Shown here one piece after another: positions 43,488 through 52,030 of a DNA stretch of 64,000 bases. The notes below the pieces were generated by a model. The model was not told where the DNA came from and made no database searches. It was given only the letters and a program-made list of their open reading frames with translations. This stretch comes from Streptomyces sp. SAJ15 (lineage in GTDB: Bacteria > Actinomycetota > Actinomycetes > Streptomycetales > Streptomycetaceae): positions 930,001 to 994,000 of the forward strand of contig NZ_NISY01000002.1 of the NCBI RefSeq assembly GCF_007595705.1, read 5' to 3'. The number at the start of each line of letters is the position of its first letter. The first letter of the stretch is position 1. The position numbers and the translations under genes were made by a program.

Positions 43488-44585
43488 ATGCATGCAATGC
43501 CGCGCCGTGTCGTCATCGCCACTGTCGCCGCCCTTTCCATGACCGCGTCCCTCGCGGCCTGCGGATCGGGAGGCGACGGAGGCGGCGAGAGCACGGCGGA
43601 GAAGATCGGGTCGCTGCGCATCGGCCTGCTTCTGCCCGACGACCATACGGCGCGGTTCGAGGCTTATGACAGACCTCTGATCACCGAACGCATCAAGGAC
43701 CTGTGTGCCGAGTGCACGGTCGAGTACGCCAACGCGAAGGCGGACCCGAAGCTTCAGCAGCAGCAGGTCGACACGATGATCGAGAAGGAGGTCGACGCGA
43801 TCATCCTTGACGCGGTGGACTCCGAGTCGATCGCCGGCGCGGTGAAGAAGGCCGACGACGCCGGCATCCCGGTCGTCGCCTACGACCGGCTCGCCCACGG
43901 CCCGCTCTCCGGCTACACCTCCTTCGACAACGAGGACGTCGGCAAGATCCAGGCCAAGGCGCTGCTGAAGGAGATCGGCAGCAAGGCGAGCCAGGGCGAG
44001 ATCGTCATGCTCAACGGCTGGGACGCCGACCCCAACTCCGCCATGTTCAAGAAGGGCGCGCTCTCCGTCCTGGAGGGCAAGGTCAAGATCGGCAAGTCGT
44101 ACGACGTGGACCGCTGGCTCCCGCAGCAGGCCGGCAAGGACATGGCCGAGGCGATCAGCCTGCTGGGCAAGAGCCGGATCGTGGGCGTCTACTCGGCCAA
44201 CGACGGCATGGCCGGCGGCGCGATCACCGCGCTCAAGAACAGCGGCTTCACCACGCTGCCCCCGGTCACCGGGCAGGACGCCGAACTCGCCGGCGTTCAG
44301 CGCGTGCTCAGCGGGGAGCAGTCCATGACCATCTACAAGCCGTTCGACCCCGAGGCGACGGCCGCCGCCGAGATGGCGCTCGCCCTGGGCCGTGGCGAGG
44401 AGGTGGCCGTCTCCGCGACCGTCGACAGCCCGACGAACAAGGACATTCCGGCTCAGCTGATCACGCCCATCCTGCTGACCAAGGACAACATCAAGGACAC
44501 CGTCGTCAAGGACGGGATGCTGAAGGTCAGCGACATCTGCACCGCCGCGTACGCGACCGCCTGCAAGCAGGCGGGCCTGCGCTGA
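43488..44585 (+). CDS. ABC-transporter substrate-binding lipoprotein, xylose/multiple-sugar type
   Basis: 365 residues. A lipoprotein signal (RRVVIATVAALSMTASLAAC, lipobox LAAC) anchors it outside the membrane. The body is a periplasmic-binding-protein type 1 fold: RIGLLLPDDHTARFEAYD, DAIILDAVDSESI, VVAYDRLAHG, VMLNGWDADPNSAMFKKGA, and GVYSANDGMAGGAI, PPVTGQDAE. These correspond to XylF/ChvE-type sugar binders. No permease or ATPase gene follows; the next gene is on the other strand, so it must share a transporter encoded elsewhere or act as a sensor. Confidence 0.9.
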   Translation: MHAMPRRVVIATVAALSMTASLAACGSGGDGGGESTAEKIGSLRIGLLLPDDHTARFEAYDRPLITERIKDLCAECTVEYANAKADPKLQQQQVDTMIEKEVDAIILDAVDSESIAGAVKKADDAGIPVVAYDRLAHGPLSGYTSFDNEDVGKIQAKALLKEIGSKASQGEIVMLNGWDADPNSAMFKKGALSVLEGKVKIGKSYDVDRWLPQQAGKDMAEAISLLGKSRIVGVYSANDGMAGGAITALKNSGFTTLPPVTGQDAELAGVQRVLSGEQSMTIYKPFDPEATAAAEMALALGRGEEVAVSATVDSPTNKDIPAQLITPILLTKDNIKDTVVKDGMLKVSDICTAAYATACKQAGLR

Positions 44586-44590
44586 CGAGG

Positions 44591-44629
44591 CCCGCCGGCC
44601 CGCACACGGACGACGTGCGGGCCGGCGGG
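44591..44629. terminator. Strong bidirectional hairpin
   Basis: CCCGCCGGCCCGCAC (44591-44605) and GTGCGGGCCGGCGGG (44615-44629) form a perfect 15-bp stem with a 9-nt loop, 5 bp after the lipoprotein stop and 50 bp beyond the convergent response-regulator stop. Confidence 0.85.
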
Positions 44630-44679
44630 TCACGCCCGACGGTCGGGTCCACGCCCCGGGCGTCCGCGGTGTCGGCGGA

Positions 44680-45777
44680 TCAGTGGCCGTGGAGGCGGCG
44701 TTCCAGGTAGATGCCGGTGAACACCGCGACCTTGGCCCGCAGCACCCAGGGGTCGAAGGGCTTGCCGATGTAGTCGACGGCTCCGGCCGCGTAGCCGCGC
44801 GCGGAGTGCTCGGGATCGGTGCCCATGGCGGTGAGGAAGATGATCGGCACGTCCCGGGTGCGGGGGCGACGCTTGATGTGCGCGGCGGTCTCATAACCGT
44901 CCATGTCGGGCATCTGGACGTCCATGATGATCACCGCGAAGTCGTCGTGGTGCAGCAGCGCCTTGAGCGCCTCCCCGCCGGACGAGACGGTGACGAGCTC
45001 CTGGTCGAGCGTCGACAGCACGGCCGTCATCGCCAGCAGGTTGTCGGCCTGGTCGTCCACGATCAGGATCCTGGGCATGCGCTGCGGCGGACGGGCCGCG
45101 CCGCCGGACAGGACGGCGGTCTGCTGCACCTTCTCGATCGTCTCCAGCTGCCGTTCGAGGAGCTCGCAGCGTGCCTCGGCCTCGTCGCGCTGCTTGTGCG
45201 CCGCGAGCAGCTCCGCCGACAGCCGTGCCACCTCGTCCTGCAGCGTGTCCCGTTCGCGCAGCAGTTCCGAGACGTCGGGGCGGCCCGACGCCAGCAGGTC
45301 CGCGCGTTCCCGCTCGGCGTTCCACGCGGCTTCGAGCTGGCTCAGCCGCACCTCCAGGTCCGCGATGCGGTGCTTGCGGTCCAGCAGCGCGTCGCCCAGC
45401 ACGTCGCCGCGGGCCGTGGAGCGGCGCGAGACCCGGTCGGCGTCGGCCAGTTGCTGCTCCAGGACCTCCACGGCGTGCTTGGGTGAGGTGCTCGTCGTCA
45501 CTGCGGCGCGATGCAGCGCCCGTACCAGCTCGATGGCCTCGGGGGTGGCGGCGGTGCCCCGGTGCTCGGCGAGATCCGTGAACAGGTCCATGACCGCCTC
45601 CCAGGGAGGGACGCGGCTGCCGCTCAGATATCGCGAGAACGTCCCGGGGTCCCGACTGCGGCGTGCCGCGTACCGCCGGACCGAGACGCCCAGCCCGTCG
45701 AACAGCTCCCGCAGCGCCTGAGCCAGGGCCCGGGACTCCTGGGTCAGATCCTCCGCCAGCGGCCTCAGTTCACCCAC
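44680..45777 (-). CDS. Orphan response regulator: HTH-like N-terminus, coiled coil, C-terminal receiver
   Basis: About 365 residues from GTG 45777, which overlaps the small membrane protein gene; ATG 45798 is an alternative without a ribosome-binding site. Residues about 25-65 (LGVSVRRYAARRSRDPGTFSRY, then LSGSRVPPWEAV) look like an XRE-type HTH. About 110-215 is a long coiled coil (RDTLQDEVARLSAELLAAHKQR). The C-terminal receiver has acidic VDDQ, phospho-Asp in IIMDVQMPDMDG and Lys in YIGKPFDPW. A receiver at the C-terminus with no output after it is unusual. No histidine kinase is adjacent. Confidence 0.82.
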   Translation of the reverse strand: MGELRPLAEDLTQESRALAQALRELFDGLGVSVRRYAARRSRDPGTFSRYLSGSRVPPWEAVMDLFTDLAEHRGTAATPEAIELVRALHRAAVTTSTSPKHAVEVLEQQLADADRVSRRSTARGDVLGDALLDRKHRIADLEVRLSQLEAAWNAERERADLLASGRPDVSELLRERDTLQDEVARLSAELLAAHKQRDEAEARCELLERQLETIEKVQQTAVLSGGAARPPQRMPRILIVDDQADNLLAMTAVLSTLDQELVTVSSGGEALKALLHHDDFAVIIMDVQMPDMDGYETAAHIKRRPRTRDVPIIFLTAMGTDPEHSARGYAAGAVDYIGKPFDPWVLRAKVAVFTGIYLERRLHGH

Positions 45778-46009
45778 GGCCGTCCCCGGCTTCCACATCG
45801 GCCCGGGGGAGCTGTCGCGCCTCGGTGTCCTCGGCCGCGACGAGCCGGTCGAAGAACGGCACCGCGAGGCCGGCGGCCGCCAGGCCGCACAGCGCGCCGC
45901 GCGCCGCTCCGTCACCCGCGAGCGTGGCCAACACGCCGGCTGCCACGCCCGCGAGGGCGGCGAGCAGCAGCACGAGTGTCGCTCTCAGCGACAGCAGTGA
46001 ACGGTCCAT
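45770..46009 (-). CDS. Small two-helix membrane protein upstream of the response regulator
   Basis: 79 residues, ATG with AAGGAG upstream. After MDRSLLSLR come two hydrophobic segments (ATLVLLLAALAGVAAGVLAT and ALCGLAAAGLAVPFF), then an acidic tail ending DVEAGDGRG. No family recognised. Its last codons overlap the response-regulator start (45770-45777), so the two are co-translated; it could be a membrane partner of the regulator. Confidence 0.72.
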   Translation of the reverse strand: MDRSLLSLRATLVLLLAALAGVAAGVLATLAGDGAARGALCGLAAAGLAVPFFDRLVAAEDTEARQLPRADVEAGDGRG

Positions 46010-46293
46010 CTCAACTCTCTCCTTCGCCCCCGGCCGGCTTCCGGCGCGCGGGCCGCACCGCCCTCCGGGCCTTTCGCCGAAGGGTGAGTCACAGCATGGA
46101 GGGTGACCGGACCGTTGCGCTGGGCAACGGTCGGATCGGCAACGTTGGCCGTTGTTGCCACCGGGCGGGTGGGTGGGCGCAACGCCCCTGTCCCCGCGGC
46201 GCCCGCGCCGACGGCGGGCGTAGCCTCGTATCCGGGACACGAGCGACGCGCGGGGCACGGCGCGTGACCGAAGTCTTCGGGAGGTGTGCGCAC

Positions 46294-47136
46294 ATGGCCG
46301 AAGTGGAACTGTCGGCGGGCACGATCGAGTACGAGGACACCGGGGGAGACGGGCCCGTCGTCGTCCTGCTGCACGGGGTCGCCATGGACGGCACCCTGTG
46401 GCGTCATGTGGTCGCCGAACTGCGCGCCGACTTCCGGTGCGTGGTGCCCACGTTGCCGCTGGGCGGACACCGGCGGCCCATGCGGCCCGACGCGGACCTG
46501 TCGGTGCTGGGAGTGGCCCGGCTGGTCGCCGAGTTCCTGGACCGGCTCGAACTGCGGGACGTCACCCTGGTGATGAGCGACTGGGGCGGGGCGCAGGCCC
46601 TGGTCGCGGACGGACGGGCCGGCCGTGTCGGGCGCCTGGTCATCACCTCCTGCGAGGCCTTCGACAACTTCCCGCCCGGCCTGCCGGGGCGCAATCTGTA
46701 CGCCTCGGCCAAGCTGCCCGGCGGCATCCGGGTGGCCTTCGCGCTGCTGCGCTTCCCCCCGATGCGGCGACTGCCCATGACTTGGGGATGGATGACCAGG
46801 CGGCCGGTGCCGCGCGAGGTGATGAACGCGTGGTTCCGGCCGCTGTGGACCTCCCGCGCGATCCGCCGCGACCTGCGCCGTTACGTCCTCGGTGTGCCGG
46901 CGCGCGACGAACTGCTCGGCTGGGCGGAGCGGTTGGCGGACTTCACGGGCCCGGCGCTGGTCGTGTGGGCCGCCGAGGACCGGGTGATGCCGCCGGAGCA
47001 CGGCCGCCGGCTGGCCGCCCTGCTGCCCCGCGGCGCATACGTCGAGATCGCCGACAGCTACACCCTCATCCCCGAGGACCAGCCCCGCCGACTCGCGGCC
47101 CACCTCCGTACGTTCCTCGCCGACGCCCGAGCGTAG
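46294..47136 (+). CDS. Alpha/beta-hydrolase with Asp nucleophile, atypical C-terminal residue
   Basis: 280 residues; GGGAGG precedes the ATG. Oxyanion LLHGVAMDGTLWR (His27-Gly28) and the nucleophile elbow VMSDWGGA place Asp96 at the catalytic position, as in haloalkane dehalogenases and epoxide hydrolases (xDWG). The acid region is VVWAAEDRVMPPEHG. Where the catalytic His should be (G-H-xxx-x-D-P), the sequence reads DSYTLIPEDQP with Tyr256. It may therefore be non-hydrolytic or use another base. Lid helices about 125-215. Stands alone. Confidence 0.78.
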   Translation: MAEVELSAGTIEYEDTGGDGPVVVLLHGVAMDGTLWRHVVAELRADFRCVVPTLPLGGHRRPMRPDADLSVLGVARLVAEFLDRLELRDVTLVMSDWGGAQALVADGRAGRVGRLVITSCEAFDNFPPGLPGRNLYASAKLPGGIRVAFALLRFPPMRRLPMTWGWMTRRPVPREVMNAWFRPLWTSRAIRRDLRRYVLGVPARDELLGWAERLADFTGPALVVWAAEDRVMPPEHGRRLAALLPRGAYVEIADSYTLIPEDQPRRLAAHLRTFLADARA

Positions 47137-47140
47137 ACCC

Positions 47141-47166
47141 GGCGCCGGGCCGGCGGGGCCGGTGCC
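47141..47166 (+). terminator. Weak hairpin after the alpha/beta-hydrolase
   Basis: GGCGCCGG (47141-47148) and CCGGTGCC (47159-47166) pair with one mismatch, 4 bp after the stop. Convergent spacer with the FAD-TTC38 gene. Confidence 0.35.
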
Positions 47167-47198
47167 CGCAAACGCCCCGGCCGCCCGCCACACGCCGT

Positions 47199-47245
47199 AC
47201 GACCGTCTCCGCGCGGGCCGCACGACCGTCTCCGCACGGGCCGGG
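47199..47245. repeat. 23-bp direct repeat pair
   Basis: CGACCGTCTCCGCGCGGGCC begins at 47200 and recurs at 47223 with one change (GCGCGG to GCACGG). Convergent spacer. Confidence 0.8.
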
Positions 47246-47278
47246 CGAAGGCGGTCGCTCCCCGCCCGGCCGCGCCGT

Positions 47279-49999
47279 TCAGGCCGGCAGGTCCGCCAGA
47301 CGGCGGCGGTCCAGCGGCGAGGAGCGCCGGTCCAGCCGCCGCTCCAGGACCCGTCGGGCGGAGTCGCAGTGGCCGGCCGCGACCAGGGCGTACAGCAGGG
47401 TCTCCTCGACGACCTCGCGCTGGGCCGCACTACCGCCGACCCGCGGCAGCGCGGGCAGCACCCCGCGCAGCCGCCGCACCGCGACCGACCAGCGCTCCTC
47501 CAACACCGCCTCCAGCGCCTCGCACAGCGGCGCGACCACCTCGCGCTGGACCGGGTCGGCCTGCGCCGTGTGGGCGCGCAGCCGACGCAGGGCGGGCAGG
47601 TCGCCGGCGGCGGTGAGGGCGAAGGCGCCGTGCAGGGCGGTGAAGGCGGTCGCCGGCCGCTCCACCATGTCGCGGGCGACCGCGCCCAGCACGTCGTCCA
47701 CCGGGACCCGGCCGGTCCAGTTGCGGGTCATCCGGGCCCGCCACAGCAGCGAACCCGAGTCGATCAGGGCCCGTACGCCGCGCACCCGGGCCGGGGCCAG
47801 CTGGGCGAACCAGCGCCGGCGCACCGCCGCCGGATCGTCGAGGGCCAGCTCGTGCAGGGCCGCGTGCCAGGAGAAGTGCGCCCGGTGCACCGCGCCGCGG
47901 CCCTGACCGGTGAGCCACTCGTCGAGCCAGTCGCGGCCCGCGCGGTGCGCACCGGACTCGTAGTGGACATGGGCCAGCGCGTGCACCGCGTGACCGGAGG
48001 CCGGCTCGGCGGCCAGCGCCTGCCGCGCCAGATCGCCCGCCTCCTCGAAACGCCCCTCCTCCTGGTGGAGGAAGGAGAGCAGCGAGGTGTGGAACCAGTG
48101 GCCGTCGTAGGCGGCCGCGGTGGACTCCAGCAGCCGGCGCGCCAACTCGCCGTCCAGGTCGCTGACCCCGGAGAAGGCGATGGTGGGGACGGCGGCGCTG
48201 AGCGCCAGGGCGTCACCCGGATGGCGGCCCAGATGGTCCATCAGGGCGGTGTCGCCGTCGCCCGCCCCGACCCGGCGGGCCACGACGTCGACGAAGGAGC
48301 GCTCCCGGTCGTCGCCGCGCTCGGCCGCGCTGCGCCGCGCGTCGGCGAGCGCCCGCTGGGTGTCGACCTCCACCCCGCACTCGTGGCCGAGCAGGGCCAG
48401 CGCGGCGTGTCCGAGGGCGAAGCCGGGGTCGAGCTCGACGGCCCGGGCGAACGCCTCCGCCGCCCCCGCGCGGACCGTGACGACCCGCGCCAGTCCGCTG
48501 CGGTAGGCGGCCGCCGCCGCGGCGTGGGTGGACAGCGGCAGCCCGAACTGGTCGGCCGGGCGACGGCGGGCGGTCGACGCCGGCCCGGACAGCGGCGCCA
48601 GCAGCGCCTCGGTGACCGCCCGTGCCTGGACCCGCAGCTCGGGGATGGCGGTGGTCTCCCACAGCTCGCCGCGCCGGGGCGCGCCGAGCGTGAACAGCGG
48701 GCGCTCCGCGCGGCCTTCCGCGTCGCGCAGCCGCCCGTCCTCGGTGGCCACCCCGATGCCCAGCGGGCCGGGCACCGCGAGTCCCGCGGCGAGCAGCCCG
48801 CCCCACAGGGGATCGCCCGAGCCGTCGGCGCGCAGCCCGGGTCCGGTGCAGTCCACCACCCAGCTCACCCGCAGCGAACGGCCGTCGGCGAGGCCGACGT
48901 CGAGCCGCGCGTCGTCGAGCCGTCCGCCGCCGTCGGTGTCGTCCGCGCCCAGGCGCCGTACGGACGCCACCCGGCCCGCGTGGACCCGCAGCCGGCGGGC
49001 GGCGCGGGCCCGGCCGAGGGCCTCCGCGGTGGTCGGGGCCATCCGGTGTCGATGCACGTTCCACGCGGTGGCGTCCCGGCCCAGGAACTCCGCCCGCTCG
49101 TCGTCGCTCAGCCCCTGCCACAGGCCCACGGTGACCGAGCGCAGCCCGTCCAACGCCGGCCGCCAGTCGCCGTGCTCGCGCAGCGCCGCGAGCAGATGGC
49201 GGCGGACGGCGGTGCGGAGCCGCGGCAGCGGCAGCCCGGACAGCCCCGGCGGAGGCGGCACCGGCGGCAGCGGGGCCACGGCGTGCGGCCGGGGCAGCAG
49301 CCCGCTGCGGGACAGGGCGTGCACCGTGCGCCCGGGGCGGTCGAGGGTCAGTGCCAGGTCGACCGCGGTGAGCCCGGCGCCGACCAGCAACACATCCCCG
49401 TCGTCCTCGCGGACCGCGTCCAGCGCGCCCGGCGCCCAGGGGCGGTCGATGAAGCGGTCCTGGCCGCGCAGCCCCTCCGGCGCCCAGCCGGCGGTTCCGG
49501 CGGCGGGCCCGGTGGCCAGCACCACGGCGTCGGCCGAGACGCCGGTGCCGTCCGCGAGGTCGAGCACGGCCCCGCCGGCGCTCGGCCAGGCGCACCCCAC
49601 CGCCTTCGTCCGCAGCCGGCGTACGGCGACGACGCCCCGCGCCCTGATGATCGCCTGGCCGAGGGTGTCGGCGAGATAGGCGCCGTAGCGGTAGCGGGTG
49701 GCGAAGTCGCCGGCGGTGACGGTCGGTTCGCCGTGGCGACAGAGCCACCGCAGGAAGTGCCCGGGGTCGTCCGGGTAACAACTCATCCCGCCGACCGGAA
49801 CGTTGAGCCGGTGGCGCGGGTCTTCGGTGGCGTAGGCGGTGCCGCGCCCCGCCTCCCCGGCCGGGTCGATCAGGACCAGCTCGAGCGGGGTGCGCCGCCG
49901 GGCCGCGGCCTCGCAGAGCTGGAGGGCGACGAGCGCGCCGGCCGCACCCGCGCCGACGACGGCCACGGTTGATCGAGATCGAGAGCGAGCGAGGACCAC
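47279..49999 (-). CDS. FAD-NAD(P)-binding flavoprotein fused to TTC38-like repeat domain
   Basis: 906 residues from GTG 49999 (GGAGG seven bases upstream). Residues 1-480 are an FAD/NAD(P)-binding module of the NAD_binding_9 type: VAVVGAGAAGALVALQL, GRGTAYATEDPRHRLNVPVG, second nucleotide motif LLVGAGLTAVDLALTL, and VDCTGPGL. From about 483 the sequence changes to helical repeats of the TTC38 (tetratricopeptide 38) kind: AFARAVELDPGFALGHAALA, then HWFHTSLLSFLHQEEGRFEE and SGHAVHALAHVHYESG. The frame is continuous, so this is a true fusion rather than adjacent genes. Substrate unknown; a monooxygenase-like role on a peptide or amine is conceivable. Confidence 0.82.
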   Translation of the reverse strand: MVLARSRSRSTVAVVGAGAAGALVALQLCEAAARRRTPLELVLIDPAGEAGRGTAYATEDPRHRLNVPVGGMSCYPDDPGHFLRWLCRHGEPTVTAGDFATRYRYGAYLADTLGQAIIRARGVVAVRRLRTKAVGCAWPSAGGAVLDLADGTGVSADAVVLATGPAAGTAGWAPEGLRGQDRFIDRPWAPGALDAVREDDGDVLLVGAGLTAVDLALTLDRPGRTVHALSRSGLLPRPHAVAPLPPVPPPPGLSGLPLPRLRTAVRRHLLAALREHGDWRPALDGLRSVTVGLWQGLSDDERAEFLGRDATAWNVHRHRMAPTTAEALGRARAARRLRVHAGRVASVRRLGADDTDGGGRLDDARLDVGLADGRSLRVSWVVDCTGPGLRADGSGDPLWGGLLAAGLAVPGPLGIGVATEDGRLRDAEGRAERPLFTLGAPRRGELWETTAIPELRVQARAVTEALLAPLSGPASTARRRPADQFGLPLSTHAAAAAAYRSGLARVVTVRAGAAEAFARAVELDPGFALGHAALALLGHECGVEVDTQRALADARRSAAERGDDRERSFVDVVARRVGAGDGDTALMDHLGRHPGDALALSAAVPTIAFSGVSDLDGELARRLLESTAAAYDGHWFHTSLLSFLHQEEGRFEEAGDLARQALAAEPASGHAVHALAHVHYESGAHRAGRDWLDEWLTGQGRGAVHRAHFSWHAALHELALDDPAAVRRRWFAQLAPARVRGVRALIDSGSLLWRARMTRNWTGRVPVDDVLGAVARDMVERPATAFTALHGAFALTAAGDLPALRRLRAHTAQADPVQREVVAPLCEALEAVLEERWSVAVRRLRGVLPALPRVGGSAAQREVVEETLLYALVAAGHCDSARRVLERRLDRRSSPLDRRRLADLPA

Positions 50000-50317
50000 G
50001 GACAAACCTCCGGCTCCGGCACACGGGTGCACGATGTACTTCACTATTTCGATGAACAACCTGCAATGGGCACCATACTGGCGTCGACGCGACGGTGCGT
50101 CATCACCCCCTCGCTGTGGGCCACATGGCGTCCCGTCGCGGGACGGCCCCGTACGCTGAACGGCCGCCACGTCGGCGGGCGGCTCCGGTGACGGGAAGGG
50201 GCGGCCCCGGCGCTCGGGCGGGAGGGCCCGCGTCTGGAGGGGAGGGCCCGGCGCTCGGACGGGAGGCCCGGTGCCCGGACGGGACGGCTCCGCCGTCGCC
50301 GTGAGACAGTTGAGGCC

Positions 50318-50797
50318 GTGAGGATCTCAGCAAGAACGGACTACGCCGTACGGGCGATGGCGGAGCTCGCGGGCTCTCCCGACCGGCCGCTGAAGTCGGA
50401 GGACATCGCGACCCGTCAGGACATCCCGCTGCGCTTTCTGTTCGTGGTGCTCAGCGAGTTGCGCCGAGCCGGGCTGGTCCGCAGTCTGCGCGGCCCCGAC
50501 GGGGGCTACGAGCTGAGTCGGCCCTCGGAGGAGATCACCCTCGCCGACGTCATCCGCGCCGTCGACGGCCCGCTCGCCAGCGTGCGCGACCTGCGGCTCA
50601 CCGGGCTGGAATACCCCGGGGCGGCAGCCGCCCTCCCCGACGTCTGGCGCGCGGTGCGCACCAGCCTGCGGCAGGTCCTGGAGGGCACCACACTGGCCGA
50701 CCTGGCCGCGGGCACGCTGCCGCGGCTGGTCGCCGAGCGCGTCCAGGAGTACAACGACAACGTCCGCGCGTACCCGCCGTTTCCCACCCGGCGGTGA
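50318..50797 (+). CDS. Rrf2-family transcriptional regulator without cysteines
   Basis: 159 residues, GTG start. The winged HTH is typical: MRISARTDYAVRAMAELA, LKSEDIATRQDIPLRFLFVVLSELRRAG, then the wing SLRGPDGGYELSRPSEEI. NsrR/IscR-type members bind an Fe-S cluster through three Cys in the dimerisation region; this protein has no cysteine at all, so it belongs to the cluster-free Rrf2 group. It is divergent from the FAD-TTC38 gene, 318 bp apart from its start, and convergent with dhaM. Its targets are unknown. Confidence 0.88.
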   Translation: MRISARTDYAVRAMAELAGSPDRPLKSEDIATRQDIPLRFLFVVLSELRRAGLVRSLRGPDGGYELSRPSEEITLADVIRAVDGPLASVRDLRLTGLEYPGAAAALPDVWRAVRTSLRQVLEGTTLADLAAGTLPRLVAERVQEYNDNVRAYPPFPTRR

Positions 50798-50858
50798 CGG
50801 CCCCCGGCGGAAATGTCCCGACGGCGCCCGCCCTGCCCGTGCCCGCGCCCGTCGGCGC

Positions 50859-50877
50859 CCGCCCCCCCGGGGGGCGG
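50859..50877. terminator. C7/G6 dyad between convergent Rrf2 and dhaM genes
   Basis: CCGCCCCCC and GGGGGGCGG (9-bp arms around a single C) form a perfect dyad 62 bp past the Rrf2 stop. The zero-length loop makes a classical hairpin strained; it may still pause transcription. The 190-bp spacer has other GC-rich echoes and no gene. Confidence 0.35.
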
Positions 50878-50987
50878 CCCCCGGCAGTGAGGTTCCGGCG
50901 GCGCCGGCCCCCGGCGGTGACGGTCGCCACAGGACGGCAGCGGCGGTGTCCGTCTCCGGTGGTGAGCGGCCCGTCGGTGGCGGTCGG

Positions 50988-51401
50988 TCACACCTTGCGG
51001 TAGCCGTACGCCTCCTCGGCCGCCGCCACGACGGCCTCCAGGTCCGCGCCGGCCGAGGCGGCGACGACCGCCGCGACCGTGCCCTCCAGGAAGGGAGCGT
51101 CCACCAGGCGTGCCCCCTCGGGCAGTTCCTCGTCCTCGGCGAGGAGCGCCTTCACGGTCAGCACCGCGCTGCCCAGGTCGACCAGGAGGGCGACGCCCGC
51201 GCCCCGGTCGACGGCGTGGGCCGCCCGGGCGATCAGCTCCGCACTGGTGCCCACCTCGCCGTCGGCGGTGCCGCCGGCGGCCGCGACGGGCGCCGTGGCC
51301 CCACCGCCGGCCAGGGCCGTGGCCATGCGCGCCACCGACTCGGCGACCTGGGCGCTGTGCGAGACCAACACCACTCCGACCGACTGCCGTTCGTCGCTCA
51401 T
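50988..51401 (-). CDS. dhaM: Dihydroxyacetone kinase phosphotransfer subunit DhaM (EIIA domain only)
   Basis: 137 residues. The mannose-EIIA-like fold carries the phosphorylatable His15 in VVLVSHSAQVAES; VALLVDLGSAVLTVKALL follows. Only the EIIA domain is present, unlike E. coli DhaM with its HPr and EI parts, as usual in Gram-positives. It passes phosphate from the PTS (HPr) to ADP bound on DhaL. Its ATG overlaps the dhaL stop (51398-51401). Confidence 0.92.
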   Translation of the reverse strand: MSDERQSVGVVLVSHSAQVAESVARMATALAGGGATAPVAAAGGTADGEVGTSAELIARAAHAVDRGAGVALLVDLGSAVLTVKALLAEDEELPEGARLVDAPFLEGTVAAVVAASAGADLEAVVAAAEEAYGYRKV

Positions 51402-52024
51402 CCGGCCACCTCCGCCAAGGTCGTGAAGATGAGCGCCGAGGAGGTGGCGCCCGGGTCCTGGTGGCCGATGCTGCGCTCGCCCAGATAGCTGGCCCGGCCC
51501 TTGCGGGCCCGCAACGGCACGGTGGCCACGGCCCCCTTCCCGGCCGCGTCCGCGCCGGCCGCGAAGGAGTCGTCGAGCGCGTCGACCGCCGGGACCAGCA
51601 CGTCCAGCATCGTCTTGTCGCCGGGCACGGCACCGCCCAGTTGGGCCACCGCGTCCACCCCCGTCCGCAGGGCCTCCCGCAGCCGCTCGCGGTCCACCTC
51701 CTCCGCGTCGCCGAGCGCCTTGCCCGCGCGCCGCAGCAGCGTCCCGTACAGCGGGCCCGACGCGCCACCGACCGTGGAGACCAACTGACGCCCGGCCAGC
51801 ACGAGCACGGCGCCCGGGGTGGCCGGCGCGTCCGTGTCGAGCGCGGCGGACACGGCTCGGAAGCCACGCAGCATGTTGCTGCCGTGGTCCGCGTCGCCGA
51901 TCGCCGCGTCCAGGTCGGTGAGCCGGTCGGCCTCCCGCTCCACGGCTGCCGCCAGCGCGGTCAGCCAGCGGCGGAAGAACGCGGCGTCGAGTACGGGGTC
52001 GCTGCCGGGCGGCGCCACGGGCAT
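51398..52024 (-). CDS. dhaL: Dihydroxyacetone kinase ADP-binding subunit DhaL
   Basis: 208 residues. The Mg-ADP motif LDAAIGDADHGSNMLRGF (Asp triad) and GGASGPLYGTLL are present, with GDKTMLDVLVPAVDAL. DhaL holds ADP as a prosthetic group, is recharged by DhaM and phosphorylates DHA on DhaK. Its start is separated from dhaK by 165 bp containing a tetranucleotide-like repeat; it overlaps dhaM by 4 bp. Confidence 0.93.
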   Translation of the reverse strand: MPVAPPGSDPVLDAAFFRRWLTALAAAVEREADRLTDLDAAIGDADHGSNMLRGFRAVSAALDTDAPATPGAVLVLAGRQLVSTVGGASGPLYGTLLRRAGKALGDAEEVDRERLREALRTGVDAVAQLGGAVPGDKTMLDVLVPAVDALDDSFAAGADAAGKGAVATVPLRARKGRASYLGERSIGHQDPGATSSALIFTTLAEVAG

Positions 52025-52030
52025 CCTCCT

